Shown one piece after another: positions 44,798-54,046 of a DNA stretch of 64,000 nucleotides. Source of the stretch: JAICMB01 sp963838885 (lineage in GTDB: Bacteria > Acidobacteriota > Terriglobia > Bryobacterales > Bryobacteraceae); assembly GCA_963838885.1 (NCBI GenBank), contig CAWITB010000044.1, positions 87,102-151,101 on the forward strand, written 5' to 3'. The notes under the pieces were generated by a model that was not told where the DNA came from, did not search any database, and saw nothing but the letters and a program-made list of their open reading frames with translations. The stretch's first letter is position 1. Every line of letters begins with the position of its first letter. The position numbers and the translations under genes were made by a program.

Positions 44798-45344
44798 TCA
44801 ACCTCTACGATGGCGTGCCGTCGCGAAGCCCGCGACAGTCTGGCCTTCCATTGCAATTGAATCTACCAGCGAGCCGACCATACGGATCGCTTCATCGATG
44901 GCCCCTTCGACGGGCGCGCTTAAGCCCATGCGCCCTTCGAATTGCTCCTCTTCTTCGAGCGGCTGCGGCTCACAGCCTACCAGCAGCACGCGCTTGGGAC
45001 GTCCGCCCATGGCCTTCACCATCTGAAGAACACGCAGAGGATGGAGCGCGTGCGCGTCGAGCGGCGCCTCCTGCGCGGGAGCCTCGCCGATGGCCTCCAG
45101 ATCGATCTCGATGCTGTACAGAGTGCCGGGCGTGTCGCCGCGCGGCACGGCGTCGATCAGAATAAACGCGTCGTAATCGTCCATCAAGCGCATAAGCGAG
45201 ATCGAAGCCGCGGATGCCGTAATCGGCGATGCGCACGCCTTCGGGCCAGGCGAGATGCAGCAGGCGCTCGGTTACTTCCACGCCGAAGCCGTCGTCGCCG
45301 AGAAAAATGTTGCCGATGCCCGCGATCAGGATGCGCGGAGTCAT
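44798..45344 (-). CDS. hydrogenase maturation protease (HyaD/HupD type), frame interrupted
   Basis: Removing one base near 45186 gives about 181 residues: TPRILIAGIGNIFLGDDGFG with the first metal-ligand glutamate/aspartate region, GIRGFDLAYALMDDYDAFILIDAVPRG, then the C-terminal half ending at 44798. This is the nickel-dependent endopeptidase that trims the large subunit after metal insertion. The C-terminal extension (about residues 150-181) is longer than in E. coli HyaD. The frame break falls in CTTG where one T is in excess. The start overlaps the upstream gene (ATGA). Confidence 0.88.
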
Positions 45345-46483
45345 CGTGCGCCCTCTGGACTGTCTAGCGCGAGAGGCTCCACTTCTTCCGGCGAGAAGAA
45401 AAAGCGATGGCCCGGTTGACGCAGCGCGCCGAGATCCTTGCCCGGATCGTCGTCGAGAATCACGGCAAGGTGGACATGGTCCTCGTAATCGACTTCGATG
45501 GATTCGATTTCAGCCACTTGCCCGGCTAGCGCGATATCCATGATGTCGGACGTCTTTTGCGGCCACAGCCGGACGCGGTCGCCGCGCTTCAGATCGACGC
45601 CGAAGACGCGCACGGTATCCACTGGGGGCGGCTCGACAGGGGGCGGTTCCGCGAGGGCCTGCTCGGCGTGGGGGTTGCGCAATACGCCGTGGAGCTGCAT
45701 CAATTGTTCGGGCGAAAGCGATTCGGTGCGTTCAAGGACGCGGCGCGTGCGCGGGTCGGTGGCGCGGATCTCGTCCTTCTCCTGGTCCGTAAGGGTCAGG
45801 ATGCGAAGGCTGAGAATCTCGTCGATCTCGGCGCCGTCGAACAGATCGCCCGCGCTTTGCGGCGCAACTTGCGGGTAATCGGAGAGGATGATGGGCGAGA
45901 CCAGCATGCACTCGCGCGAACCCGGATCGCCCGCGAGCACCGGCCAGACGCCGGCGTTGACGCACTCGGAGGCGGCCTCGCGATAAGGGTCCGGTGGATC
46001 GGTTAGGGAGACGAAGGCGCCGTTTGCGATGTGCGCGATGGCATGGGTGGAGGCGAGCGCGGCCAGACGGTCGTCCGATGCGGTCAGGTTTTTCACGCTC
46101 AGGGTGACGCGGTGCAGAGTGGCGGACACACGCTCGGTCGAGATCTCGACGAGACCTTCGATGCCATGCCGGCGCGCGGCGGCGGGGAACTCGAAACGCC
46201 CGGCCCCAATTTCGCGCGGGATGCCCTCCTCGAAGCCATCTTCGCGCTCGAAGAGATGGAGAAAGCGGACGGTAACTGAAAGCGCGGGGTCGGCAAGGGA
46301 TTCGGCCAGGAATTGCGCCTGGAAGCCCGAGGCGTCGCCATGGCGCGCGGCGTACGATTCCGGATAGAGGCCGCCAAAGGTCCAGCGCCGGCGATTCTTC
46401 ACCGCCGAGGCGCGGTAGGGATAAAGCATGTAGCCTTCATACAGCACGGCGTCGGCGATCTGGCGGACGGACGCGCAGTTCAT
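45341..46483 (-). CDS. conserved hydrogenase-operon protein of unknown function
   Basis: 380 residues and the first gene of the maturation operon. The N-terminus ADAVLYEGYMLYPYRASAVK continues to RWTFGGLYPESYA, which I recognise as a conserved opening in proteins linked to high-affinity [NiFe]-hydrogenase clusters; I know of no assigned role. A central helical region holds SLSPEQLMQLHGVLR; the last 80 residues form a small beta-domain (VDLKRGDRVRLWPQ, AEIESIEVDYEDHVHLAVILDD, PGHRFFF). No signal peptide. The stop overlaps the protease start, so it is co-translated with it. Confidence 0.75.
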   Translation of the reverse strand: MNCASVRQIADAVLYEGYMLYPYRASAVKNRRRWTFGGLYPESYAARHGDASGFQAQFLAESLADPALSVTVRFLHLFEREDGFEEGIPREIGAGRFEFPAAARRHGIEGLVEISTERVSATLHRVTLSVKNLTASDDRLAALASTHAIAHIANGAFVSLTDPPDPYREAASECVNAGVWPVLAGDPGSRECMLVSPIILSDYPQVAPQSAGDLFDGAEIDEILSLRILTLTDQEKDEIRATDPRTRRVLERTESLSPEQLMQLHGVLRNPHAEQALAEPPPVEPPPVDTVRVFGVDLKRGDRVRLWPQKTSDIMDIALAGQVAEIESIEVDYEDHVHLAVILDDDPGKDLGALRQPGHRFFFSPEEVEPLALDSPEGAR

Positions 46484-46639
46484 GATGGCAACGGCTTCAT
46501 CTCATGCAAGCGCTCAAACACACACGCTTCATGGTCGGCATCCCGCAGAGGTCAATCTGAGGACTCAGGCAACCTTCTGGATTTCTCCGAATGCTAGACG
46601 CGACCTTCCAGTGTGTTGTTTCGGCTTATATCGGTTTGG

Positions 46640-46672
46640 GAGGGAAGGGGCGGGCTCAGGAGTCCGCCCCGG
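46640..46672 (-). terminator. strong hairpin after the Oar-like receptor gene
   Basis: On the minus strand GGGGCGGACTC pairs with GAGCCCGCCCC (one G-U pair, tight loop) at 46647-46670, followed by TTCCCTCCC. It lies 7 bases past the receptor stop and about 160 bases before the start of the hydrogenase operon, so it probably separates the two transcripts. Confidence 0.55.
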
Positions 46673-46677
46673 GCCGG

Positions 46678-49600
46678 TTAGAAGTAAAACTTCGCGACGA
46701 TCTGCACGTTGCGCTCGCCTTCGGCGCTGCGGATCTGTCCGAAGACCGTACTGGTGATGGTTTGCGACGACGGGCTGAGGAAGATCGGCGTGTTGGTCAG
46801 GTTGAACGCCTCGCCGCGCAGCTCGAAGTACTTGCGCTCGGTGACATGGAACTGTTTTCCGAGCGAAAGATCCACGCGGCTCATGCCGGGTCCGCGCGAC
46901 GATGCCGACGCCTGCGTCGCCGAAAGTGTGGAGGGCCGGCTGGCCGTAAGCGGAAAGATCGAGCCACTCCGCTCCCGGTCCGATCTGGTGCGGATCGTGC
47001 GGGGTCCCAACCACGTTCGGACGTTGGCTGCGAGCGCCCGTACCCGAAGGATCGCTGGCCAGCTTGATGGTCAGCGGGAAGCCCGTATGGGCGGTATAGA
47101 TGCTGCCCAACTGCCAGCCGCCGAAGAGAGCGTCAACGCCGCGGTTCCAACTCGACCCGAAATGCTTGCCCTTTCCGAACGGCAACTGATAGACCAGCGA
47201 GCCGGTGAAGTTGTGCGTGATCGTCAAAGTAAGCCGGACCCATTTCGGCGGCTTGATCGTAGATGTTCTGCCAATATGCCGACTGGCTGCCGGCTTGACC
47301 GCCCTGCCCGTAATATCCGATGGCATCGGCCATGGTCTTGGACCAAGTGTACGCAAACTGGTATTCCAACCCGAAGCTGAAGCGCTTGCGCAGCGTGGCT
47401 TGCAGCGCGTCGTAATGCTGTTTGCCGATGGATGCAGTGCCGGAAATCTGCGAGATTTCGCTGCGCAGCGCGGGATTGCCGGAGAGGTACGGCCCCTGCA
47501 CAACCTGACCATTGACGAGTTGATTTTGAAGGTAACCCATGGGAACCATCAGATGCGTTCCATGCTGGCCGACGTAGGCGACGTCGAGCACATTGGTTGC
47601 CGGCATCTGGAACTCCGTCGAGAAGTTCCACTGCTGCGCTTCGGCGGGCCGGACGTTGGGATCCCAGATGCGCAGGAGTAGCCCCGGCGTAAGGATTTTT
47701 CGGGTTCAACGCGGAAAGGCCTTGATCGAGCGTGCTCCCAGGCAGTTCATTTGCCGCGCCGTTGATATTGTAGATGGCCCCGAATTCCCTTCGAAGGGCG
47801 GATTAATCGGAAGGCGCAAATTCGTGCCGGTGCCTTCCAGATAGGACGAAATGGTATAGGCGCCGCGCAATACCATTTTGCGATTCAGGAAATCGGGCGT
47901 ATAGGCGAATCCCAGGCGCGGCTGAAAATCTTTCTTGTAGCTGTTATACAGCGCGTCGCAATTGTTGTAGGGGCAGCCGGACTGGCCCGCGGTGTATAGC
48001 GTACCGCTGATAAGGCCAAAGTTCGACTGGCGATTCTCGACTTCAACCCAGGGCGTGTGGTATTCCCAACGAAGGCCGAGGTTCAGCGTCAAGTTGTTCG
48101 AGACGCGCCAATCGTCCTGGAAATAAAAACCCCAAATGGTGGAACGTTGTCCCCAGGTACCGGATTGGGGGCCACGCCCCAAACTATCTGGCAGGCCGAG
48201 CAGGAAATCCGCTTCGCCAATAAACGTGCCTCCGGGGTTGAGCGCATTCTGAGCCGTGAAACGGCCTGAGAAGTCCATGAATCCGGTGCGCCCGTTGTTG
48301 CCGGAGTAGTAAACGTCGATCCGCTCCCGAAGCGCCGAGCCACCCATCTTCATCATGTGGCGCCCTTTAATGATGGTGAGGTTATCGGCATATTGGAAGG
48401 TGGTGTTCGCGAATAACTGCTGGGTGCCGATGTTGGCATTCCCCAAACCGGATGAGTAATTGAATCCCGTCAGAGAAAGCAGACCGTTCCCGGCATTGGC
48501 GATGCCGACTTCCTGCGCGATATTGCCCAAGCCTTTGTCGGCGCCGCCGTTGTCGAGCATAACGTTGTTGACGCCGGCGCGCAGTTCGTTGACCAGCGTG
48601 GGGCTGAACGTTCGCGTCCAGGCGACCACGCCGTTCTGGAAAGGCGAGACGTTGAAGTTGTTATAGAACAGCGGGAACGTGTTGACGCCTGGTTGATCCT
48701 GGCGTCCGTGGGAGTAACGGACCATGACGTAGTCCTTCTCCGACGGCCGCCAATCGATCTTCGCGTCGCCCTGGTCGGTGTTGATGTAGCTGGCGGCGCC
48801 GTAGTGATAGTTGGAAGTCGTGAAGGTGTTGAGCTGCGGCGCAGGATACAGCGACAGATTATTGAGCAGCTTTACCGCCGCGGGACTCAACAGGCTCTGC
48901 GGAATGATGTTGCCCGGAAACGGAGAGCGGATCCCGTTGGCATCCACCTGGTAGGGATTGTAGAGCTGGATTACCTTACCATTGGTTTGCGTGGGATCGA
49001 GCAGCGAGGAGAAATCGCCGTTGCGCCATGCCAGCGGCATCACGGTAGCGGCGGCGATGTGAGTAGGAACAGCCTGCCGCAGGCCTTCATAGTCAATGAA
49101 GAAAAATAGCTTATCCTTGCGAACGGGGCCGCCAAAGGTGGCGCCGAACTGGTTCCAGCGCAGCGGCGAACGGGGCACGCCGCCGTTCCAATTATTAGCC
49201 CAGGTGTTGGAATTCAGCTTGTCGTTGCGGAAATCCTCGAAGGCGTTGCCGTGGTATTCGTTGCTCCCCGACTTGATGACCATATTAATAATGCCGCCCT
49301 GGAAATTACCGAACTCGGCCGAGGCATTGTTGGTGATCAGCCGGAATTCCTCAAGGGCATCGGGGTTCGGTTGGTAGGACACCAGATTGTCGGAAGTGAA
49401 GTTGTTATCGGTGCCGTCGAGCAGAAAATTATTGGCCTCTTCGCGATTGCCGTTCACGTAGGGCCGTCCGCCGCCGGTGGAGCGCACGCCGTTGTTGAAG
49501 CTGGAAGGATCGGGGGTGGTGACGCCGGCGGTCAGCAAGGTCAGCGCGATGGGGTTCTCGCTGATGAGCGGCAAGTTCGAGATGGTGTTCGACGTGATCA

Positions 49601-50006
49601 CGGAGCCGACCTGCGTCGTATCGGTCTGCAACAACGGAGCCTCGCCCGTGACCTGCACGTTTTCCGTGACCGCGCCCACTTCGAGCGAGGCATCGATGCG
49701 CGCCCGCTGGTCGACTTCGAGCGTGAAGTTGGGATTGACGTACGTCTTGAAGCCCGGCGCGGTGATTGAGAGCGTGTAGCGGCCGACCGGGATGCGAGGA
49801 TAGGCGTAGATACCGTCTTCGTTGGTCTTGGTGGGCCACTCGGTGCCGCGGTCAAGATCCTTCGCCGTGACCGAAGCTCCCACTATGGCCGCGCCGGTGG
49901 GATCGGTCACGCGGCCGGTAATGCCGGCGGTGGATTCCTGTCCAAAAATCGAAAGGGCGGTGAGACAAACTAGCCCCGTGAATAGCGATAACAGCTTATG
50001 CTGCAT
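46678..50006 (-). CDS. Oar-like TonB-dependent receptor with carboxypeptidase-regulatory domain, several frame breaks
   Basis: About 1,108 residues after correcting four single-base indels. The signal peptide is LLSLFTGLVCLTALSIFG. The regulatory Ig-like domain (GITGRVTDPTGAAIVGASV) covers residues 25-115; the plug region contains SNTISNLPL and GGRPYVNGNREEANNFLLDG; the barrel ends in the aromatic motif VAKFYF. This architecture is an outer-membrane transporter or adhesion-type Oar protein. Breaks lie near 47788, 47683, 47222 and 46898; each is one base, the first two in C/G runs. An AGAGGGAG sequence precedes the ATG. Substrate unknown. Confidence 0.85.
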
Positions 50007-50154
50007 TGAAGACTCCCTCTACTTAAACGTTGGATCTATTGTGCTTGTTCGCGGAGCGAATGTCAATGGGGGTGGGGCGAAAGGGGTCGTATAGTTGCCC
50101 TCGTTTTGTCGATCAACGGGTCAACCCCGTTATAGATAGCGGTAGGGTACTGAA

Positions 50155-50394
50155 ATGCAGTCAACCCATGGCTTGCTCCTGGAGCGGATCACGACTGATC
50201 CAGAGGTGCGGTTCGGGAAACGGTGCATTCGCGGCCACCGCATCACGGTTCAGGAATTTTTGGAGTGGCTCTCTAGCGGCGCCCGCCAACAGCAAATCTT
50301 GGCCGATTACCCCCAACTGGAACCCGAGGACTTCCTGGCCGTGTACGCTTGTGCCGACGAATTAGCGGCGGGGCGCAAAGTCTCGAGAGGATGA
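50155..50394 (+). CDS. DUF433-family antitoxin
   Basis: 79 residues, one DUF433 domain: RITTDPEVRFGKRCIRGHRI, VQEFLEWLSSGARQQQILADYP, EDFLAVYACADEL. These small winged-helix proteins act as antitoxins to DUF5615 PIN-like toxins. Its last bases overlap the start of such a toxin (ATGA at 50391-50394), the usual order. TAGGG 8 bases before the ATG serves as the ribosome-binding site. Confidence 0.85.
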   Translation: MQSTHGLLLERITTDPEVRFGKRCIRGHRITVQEFLEWLSSGARQQQILADYPQLEPEDFLAVYACADELAAGRKVSRG

Positions 50395-50788
50395 AGCTCC
50401 TCGTCGATGAAAGCCCTTCGCCGAAGCTGGTTGAACTGTGCGCGATCTTTTCCTCGACTCGGAAAGTGCGCTTCGAAACGGCCTTGCCGGAGTGGGCGAT
50501 TCCAGCATTCTCGAATACGCGTCCGCAAGAAACTTTATTCTCGTGTCGACACATGGTGATTTCGAGGGTCTGCTGAGCCGGCTCCCCGACGCTCGTGTCG
50601 TCATCCTCCGTTCCTGCTTGCTGAGCTGCCCGCTTCGAATGAATGTTTGGTCGTCCTGTACGCGTAAGCTTCTGGCCGTTGTGCCGGTGTCTGGATTAAA
50701 CCTCGGTTACGCGCGGCGCGGGTGTGAGGGCACGGGGAGCGCCGCACAAATGGCGGTGCGTGTCGACCTCGAAAATTACCAGGGATGA
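50391..50788 (+). pseudogene. DUF5615 PIN-like toxin, frameshifted
   Basis: The start MKLLVDESPSPKLVELCA is typical of the family (usually MKLLVDENLSP). After about codon 18 the open frame is lost, but one base later reads DLFLDSESALRNGLAGVGDSSILEYASA, then FILVSTHGDF with the conserved acidic residue, and RVVILRS. One missing base near 50442 explains this. The 3' end is uncertain; the second frame stays open to 50788 but family length suggests an end nearer 50730. Partner of the DUF433 gene. Confidence 0.7.
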
Positions 50789-50895
50789 TTCGCCCTTGAT
50801 ACGCTCTTATCGGGGCGTTAAGCCCCAAATTGCCGCTTCCGCATACACGGGGAGCGCGCCGACGTGTGGTCCGCCACCATGCTCCGGGCCGCTAC
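50757..50895 (+). pseudogene. truncated duplicate of the 5' end of the gamma-carbonic-anhydrase gene
   Basis: Bases 50757-50776 match 53510-53527 nearly perfectly, then, after an extra 18-base piece, TTG-ATA-CGC begins a copy of the protein start (IRSYRG-KPQIAASAY against IRSYRGAAPKIAASAY). A deletion follows, and then a piece like the VWPNATIRG segment (VWSATMLRA in another frame). The kinase gene 50896-53466 lies between this copy and the intact gene, so the kinase gene is bracketed by a direct repeat of the anhydrase start. Confidence 0.65.
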
Positions 50896-53466
50896 TTATT
50901 CGCTCTTCAGCCCCGCGCCCCAGTTCAGGACGACGTGGACCTGCCGGCCTCGGGATTCAGCCTGCGTTATCACGAGAAAACGCTGGCCATCCGCGGCCGG
51001 CACATAGCGGTTGCGCCGGATCACGACGGCGAAAGGCGCCGTGAACAGGAGCCTCGGCGCGCCGTGTTCGATTCCCGCGGGCGTGACATTGATGTCGACC
51101 GCGAAAAGCTGTTGGTCACGGGCAAAGTAGAGCTCCTTGCCGTCGCGGCGCCAGGACGGCTCACCGCCGCCGTTGGTCGACAACTGCGATCGAACCCCTC
51201 CGGCGGGAAAGCTTTGGACGTAAACCTCGACCCGGCCCAGATCGTGAGATCGATAGGCGATCCACTTACCGTCGGGAGATAAGGCCGCCTGATCGCAGCC
51301 TCCCGGCCCGTCCACGACAGTGAACGGTTTGTGCTCCCCTTCTACAGGTACGGCCTTGATGATGACCGTGCTCTCGTTGTAGATCAGAAATTTTCCATCG
51401 GGGGACCAAGCTTCGGGGTGCTTCGCGGCGGTGGAAGCCAGCACCAGTTTCTCGTCCCCAACACCGCCAGCCGGCTTGATGAACAGATCGCGCGCGCCTC
51501 CGCGGTCGGACGCAAAGGCCATCCGCGCTCCGTCGGGAGACCATGTGGGATTGATGTCGTCCTTTGGATCGGTGGTCAGCTGCATGCCGCCGCCCAGAGC
51601 GTCGAACACCCAGACATCGCGCTGATTCGTGCTCGGATCGGTGATTCCGACTGCGAGGCGCTTTTGATCGGGAGACAGCGCCGGGTTGGAATATTCCGCC
51701 ACCGCCCCTACCGAAGAGAGGCGATTTCCTCGCCGATCGAACCATACCAGTTGCGTCGCGGGCAGTTGTTCCGGTAAGTACGCCAGGGTATCCGCCGTCG
51801 CCGAGAAAGCCGCCATGGGATTGAAGGTGGCGGAGTCGGCGTAAACGCGCTCCTGAAGCGATACCGCCGCCCCGTTCAAGCGCCCCGCCTTCCAGTCGAA
51901 CGGCTGGGCCATGAGAACGGAACCGCGAACGAAGATTAAACGGTTACCGATCGCGTAGAAAGGGCCGAACGGCGTGACGAGAATTCGCTGCACGCGCGGG
52001 GAATCGAGTGTCCCTTCATAGATGGCGCTGTCCGCCGCTTTTTGATTCATCGCCAAGAACAGGAACCGGCGGCCGTCCGGAAGGAAGTACGGCATCATGT
52101 GAAGCATTTCACCGCGGGACCGATCTACGCGGGTGACTGGAGTGAGCTCTCCGCCCGACGCCGAAACGCGGTAAATGGCGTCTTTATAGGAAACGAGAAT
52201 GATGCCGGATGAATTCCAGGACCCGGTAGTAGGGCTGGCGCCGGGGAGGTCGCAGATGCTGCGCCAAGTCTGCGCGGCCAGGTCCAGACGCTTCAGCTTG
52301 CCTTGCGTGTAAACGGCAATTTCCTTGCTATCCGGCGACCAGAACGGCTCCGAGGCGTCTTCTGCTCCATCGATGCGTTGCGGCTCGAAAGAGGAAAGAG
52401 CGCGAACCCAAAGCTGGCTGGAGCGCGTATCGCCGGTAACGTACGCGATGCGGGAGCCGTCGGGGGAGAGCACGGGTCGCTGCCAGGAGGGACTGGATTC
52501 AGTTAGCGCGGTGAGCCGCAGTACTCGCGGGTTGTCGCCTTGGCCAGGGTGGTCCAGAATATACGCGCCCGACGCGGCGGCCGCGACCGCCATAAGCGCG
52601 GCGGCAATCCAGGGGGCGCGCCTGCTGACGCGCATAGGAGCCGCGGCAGGGACGCCTTCGCGAACCCAATCGAGCGCCTCGCCGAGATCGCGAACGGACT
52701 GCCAGCGCGCTTCCGGATCCTTGGCCAGACAGCGGCCGAGGACCCGATCGAGAGCCGGTGGCGAGAGCGGATCGAGCGTGGAAAGCGAAGGCGGTTGAGA
52801 CGTCAGGATGGCCGCGATGGCGCCGGCCGAATTAGGGGCCTCGAAGGCGCGGCGGCCGGTCAGCATTTCGTAAAGAACGGCGCCGAAGGAGAAGATGTCG
52901 CTGCGGTTGTCGGCTTCTTTGCCGTGTAACTGCTCCGGCGAAATGAATTGCGGAGTTCCGAGAATCGATCCCGGCCGCGTCAGAGCTACGGTCAAGGTGT
53001 CGTCGGATGCGGACGCTCCGGCTGCCCGCGCGGCGGCTTTGGCCAGTCCGAAATCGAGCAGCTTGATCGCGCCGGATTTGGTGACAAGGATGTTGTCCGG
53101 TTTGAGATCGCGATGCACGATGCCTTTGCTGTGCGCGGCGTCGAGGGCATCGGCGATTTGGCGGGCCAGACGTAGAGCTTCTGGAATAGCCAGCGGACCG
53201 GAAAGAGGCTTGCCTTCGATGTACTCCATCACCAGGTAATTAGGGCCGACATCGTAAATCTGGCAGATATGCGGGTGATTCAGCGCGGCGATGGCGCGGG
53301 CCTCCTGCTCGAAGCGCTCCGAGAACTGCTCCCGCGAAACCTTGATGGCCACGGTTCGATTGAGCCGCGTGTCCCGAGCCTTGTAGACATCGCCCATACC
53401 CCCGGCCCCGATCGCGTTTGCGATTTGATATGGTCCCAGAAATTGACCTGGGATAAGGGGTGTCAC
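50896..53466 (-). CDS. Ser/Thr protein kinase with C-terminal beta-propeller
   Basis: 856 residues from a GTG at 53466. The kinase domain (10-270) has GAGGMGDV, the lysine of VAIK at 42, HRDLKPDN, DFGLAK and SPEQLHGKE. A membrane helix at about 283-303 (APWIAAALMAVAAAASGAYI) leads to a propeller with LSPDGSRIAYV, WSPDGARMAFASD and LSPDGKWIAYRS blades. It is the paralogue of the 35.2-kb kinase. Its start shares a 61-base divergent region with the carbonic-anhydrase gene. The unusual surroundings suggest it arrived by insertion. Confidence 0.93.
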   Translation of the reverse strand: MTPLIPGQFLGPYQIANAIGAGGMGDVYKARDTRLNRTVAIKVSREQFSERFEQEARAIAALNHPHICQIYDVGPNYLVMEYIEGKPLSGPLAIPEALRLARQIADALDAAHSKGIVHRDLKPDNILVTKSGAIKLLDFGLAKAAARAAGASASDDTLTVALTRPGSILGTPQFISPEQLHGKEADNRSDIFSFGAVLYEMLTGRRAFEAPNSAGAIAAILTSQPPSLSTLDPLSPPALDRVLGRCLAKDPEARWQSVRDLGEALDWVREGVPAAAPMRVSRRAPWIAAALMAVAAAASGAYILDHPGQGDNPRVLRLTALTESSPSWQRPVLSPDGSRIAYVTGDTRSSQLWVRALSSFEPQRIDGAEDASEPFWSPDSKEIAVYTQGKLKRLDLAAQTWRSICDLPGASPTTGSWNSSGIILVSYKDAIYRVSASGGELTPVTRVDRSRGEMLHMMPYFLPDGRRFLFLAMNQKAADSAIYEGTLDSPRVQRILVTPFGPFYAIGNRLIFVRGSVLMAQPFDWKAGRLNGAAVSLQERVYADSATFNPMAAFSATADTLAYLPEQLPATQLVWFDRRGNRLSSVGAVAEYSNPALSPDQKRLAVGITDPSTNQRDVWVFDALGGGMQLTTDPKDDINPTWSPDGARMAFASDRGGARDLFIKPAGGVGDEKLVLASTAAKHPEAWSPDGKFLIYNESTVIIKAVPVEGEHKPFTVVDGPGGCDQAALSPDGKWIAYRSHDLGRVEVYVQSFPAGGVRSQLSTNGGGEPSWRRDGKELYFARDQQLFAVDINVTPAGIEHGAPRLLFTAPFAVVIRRNRYVPAADGQRFLVITQAESRGRQVHVVLNWGAGLKSE

Positions 53467-53527
53467 GTTGGACCGATTATAGTCCCAATTAAAGGCATTG
53501 AATGGGATTGCGTGTTAACCTCGAAAA
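53467..53527. promoter_or_regulatory. divergent intergenic region, kinase / carbonic anhydrase
   Basis: A 61-base spacer that must hold both promoters; it is moderately AT-rich (CCGATTATAGTCCCAATTAA). Its last 18 bases recur at 50757-50776 at the far side of the kinase gene. Confidence 0.35.
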
Positions 53528-54046
53528 TTGATTCGCTCTTACCGCGGGGCCGCGCCGAAAATCGCCGCGTCCGCATACATCGACGCGAGCGCGCAAGTGA
53601 TCGGAAACGTCACGGTGGGGGAGCGCGCCAGCGTGTGGCCCAACGCCACGATTCGGGGCGACGTCAATTCCATCGCGATTGGAGATGAGACCAATATTCA
53701 GGACAATTCCACATTGCACTGCGACGAGGGCGAGTTTGCGCTTGTCATCGGCAAGCGCGTTACGGTGGGGCACCAGGCGATGCTGCACGGCTGCACCATC
53801 GAAGACGAATGCCTGATCGGAATCGGCGCGGTGGTGTTGAACGGCGCGCGCGTCGGCAAAGGCGCGGTGATCGCGGCGGCGGCGCTGGTTCCGGAAGGCG
53901 CCGTCATTCCGCCAGATAGCATGGCTATGGGCATTCCCGCAAGGGTGCGCCGCCTTATCTCGCCTGAAGAGGCGGAGCGCTTCCGGCTGAATACGCAGCA
54001 TTATGTTCAAGCCGCCCAAGTTTATCGCGAAGAGCAGTTGAGATGA
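53528..54046 (+). CDS. gamma-class carbonic anhydrase-like hexapeptide protein
   Basis: 172 residues from a TTG start (conserved in the truncated copy at 50.8 kb). It is a left-handed beta-helix of hexapeptide repeats with the three zinc-ligand histidines of gamma carbonic anhydrases at 64, 82 and 87 (STLHC, VGHQAMLHG). Relatives (YrdA/CaiE) are often of uncertain activity. The last four bases overlap hisS (ATGA), so the two are co-translated. Confidence 0.9.
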   Translation: MIRSYRGAAPKIAASAYIDASAQVIGNVTVGERASVWPNATIRGDVNSIAIGDETNIQDNSTLHCDEGEFALVIGKRVTVGHQAMLHGCTIEDECLIGIGAVVLNGARVGKGAVIAAAALVPEGAVIPPDSMAMGIPARVRRLISPEEAERFRLNTQHYVQAAQVYREEQLR

